Shown: positions 4,716 through 5,451 of the stretch, piece after piece | Position numbering within the stretch: position 1 is the first letter of the stretch | Layout: every line of letters starts with the position of its first letter | Source of the DNA: Frankiaceae bacterium | GTDB lineage: Bacteria; Actinomycetota; Actinomycetes; JAVEEJ01 | Direction of reading: 5' to 3' | DNA length: 5,451 nucleotides | NCBI GenBank assembly: GCA_030840515.1 | Contig: JAVEEJ010000204.1 | Location: 1-5,451 of the forward strand | Position numbers and translations under genes: made by a program | Notes under the pieces: generated by a model | What the model was told of the DNA's origin: nothing | Databases searched by the model: none | What the model saw: the letters and a program-made list of their open reading frames with translations, nothing else

Positions 4716-5451
4716 CAGGTTGCCGCGAGCGTCCTGCTCACGCTCGATCGCCTCGAACAGGGCCTTGAAGTTGCCCTTGCCGAAGCCGAGCGAGCCGTGC
4801 CGCTCGATGAGCTCGAAGAAGACAGTCGGCCGGTCCTGCACCGGCTTCGTGAAGATCTGCAGCAGGTAGCCGTCCTCGTCGCGGTCGACCAGGATCCCGC
4901 GGGCCTTCAGCTCCTCCACCGGCGCCCGCACGGTGCCGATGCGCGCGCGCAGCTCGGCGTCCTCGTAGTAGGACGTCGGGGTCTGCAAGAACTCGACACC
5001 GGCTGCCTTCATGTCGTCGACGGCCGCGAGGATGTCGTTGGTCGCCAGCGCGATGTGCTGCACGCCCGGGCCGCCGTAGAACTCCAGGTACTCGTCGATC
5101 TGACTCTTCTTCTTCGACACGGCGGGTTCGTTGAGCGGGAACTTGACCTTGCGCGTCCCGTTGGCGACGACCTTCGACATGAGCGCGCTGTACTCCGTCG
5201 CGATGTCGTCGCCGATGAACTCGGCCATGTTCGTGAAGCCCATGACCCGGTTGTAGAAGCCGACCCACTCGTCCATGCGACCGAGCTCGACGTTGCCCAC
5301 GCAGTGGTCGATCGCCTGGAAGTAACGCTTGCGCGCCGGCGGCGCGACGATCGGCTCGCGGGCGACGTACCCCGGCAGGTAGGGGCCGCTGTAGTTGCTG
5401 CGGTCGACCAGCGAGTGACGCGTCTCGCCGTAGGTTGCGATCGCGGCGCGC
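4713..5451 (-). CDS. hpd: 4-hydroxyphenylpyruvate dioxygenase, C-terminal part (runs off the window)
   Basis: This is a non-haem Fe(II) dioxygenase (EC 1.13.11.27) that converts 4-hydroxyphenylpyruvate and O2 to homogentisate and CO2 in tyrosine catabolism. The window holds 245 codons and the stop; family members are about 380-400 residues, so roughly 140 N-terminal residues lie beyond the right edge. All three iron ligands are visible: the His of DHCVGN (codon 5306-5304), the His of VQHIAL (5057-5055) and the Glu of FFELIERHG (4814-4812). Other family signatures are TRHSLVDRSNYSGPYLPGY, NRVMGFTNMAEFIGDD, DEDGYLLQIFTKPVQDRPTV and the C-terminal helix GFGKGNFKALFEAIERE. The pattern closely resembles actinobacterial HPPDs. 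The frame is open through to 5451, so the GTG at 5300, which codes for the Val of HCVGN, is an internal codon and not a start. The downstream pat gene begins 21 bases after the stop, indicating a shared transcript. The promoter is outside the window. Confidence 0.96.
   Translation of the reverse strand, partial: RAAIATYGETRHSLVDRSNYSGPYLPGYVAREPIVAPPARKRYFQAIDHCVGNVELGRMDEWVGFYNRVMGFTNMAEFIGDDIATEYSALMSKVVANGTRKVKFPLNEPAVSKKKSQIDEYLEFYGGPGVQHIALATNDILAAVDDMKAAGVEFLQTPTSYYEDAELRARIGTVRAPVEELKARGILVDRDEDGYLLQIFTKPVQDRPTVFFELIERHGSLGFGKGNFKALFEAIEREQDARGNL

Noticed and set aside
4713..5300. hpd beginning at GTG 5300 as a short 195-residue protein
   Set aside because: The frame remains open upstream to the window edge and encodes conserved HPPD sequence including the first iron-ligand histidine, so the GTG is an internal valine.
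1..5451. CRISPR arrays, insertion sequences, tRNA or rRNA genes, phage or defence genes
   Set aside because: I saw no regularly spaced repeats, transposase motifs, cloverleaf structures or related protein families on either strand.

Overview
This is a compact, GC-rich window, with G/C strongly favoured at third codon positions and several very short gene junctions. It looks like an actinobacterial chromosome. The 4-hydroxyphenylpyruvate dioxygenase closely resembles the Streptomyces/Nocardioides type, and the HisC-fold aminotransferase resembles the mycobacterial HisC2/Pat branch. A Nocardioidaceae-like host is a reasonable guess, but no 16S or other marker gene is present to confirm it.

Layout: positions 1-119 hold a possible C-terminal tail of an upstream gene, a repeated 13-base element, and a strong Shine-Dalgarno. 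Two plus-strand genes follow: a secreted matrixin-type zinc metalloprotease (120-851) and, 20 bases later, a PLP-dependent threonine ammonia-lyase with an ACT domain (ilvA, 872-2092). On the minus strand, read right to left, are the 3' part of 4-hydroxyphenylpyruvate dioxygenase (hpd, running off the right edge), a HisC-family aromatic aminotransferase (pat, 4691-3627) and a membrane-anchored dCache-GGDEF diguanylate cyclase (3584-2085). The plus and minus blocks converge and overlap by 8 bases at 2085-2092. No stretch of 300 bases lacks a gene.

How the genes work together: pat and hpd most simply encode two consecutive steps of tyrosine breakdown, tyrosine to 4-hydroxyphenylpyruvate and then to homogentisate. 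The diguanylate cyclase sits 42 bases beyond pat on the same strand. It could be reached by read-through, but it also has its own candidate leaderless promoter. At both minus-strand junctions the stop codon of the upstream gene begins the 5' arm of a predicted hairpin whose 3' arm covers the purine-rich sequence just before the next start codon. This is the most unusual pattern I found and it suggests translational coupling.

Overall this is ordinary metabolic and signalling content. I see no CRISPR array, mobile element, RNA gene or defence system, and no evidence of a new multi-gene system. The findings are modest regulatory and structural observations.
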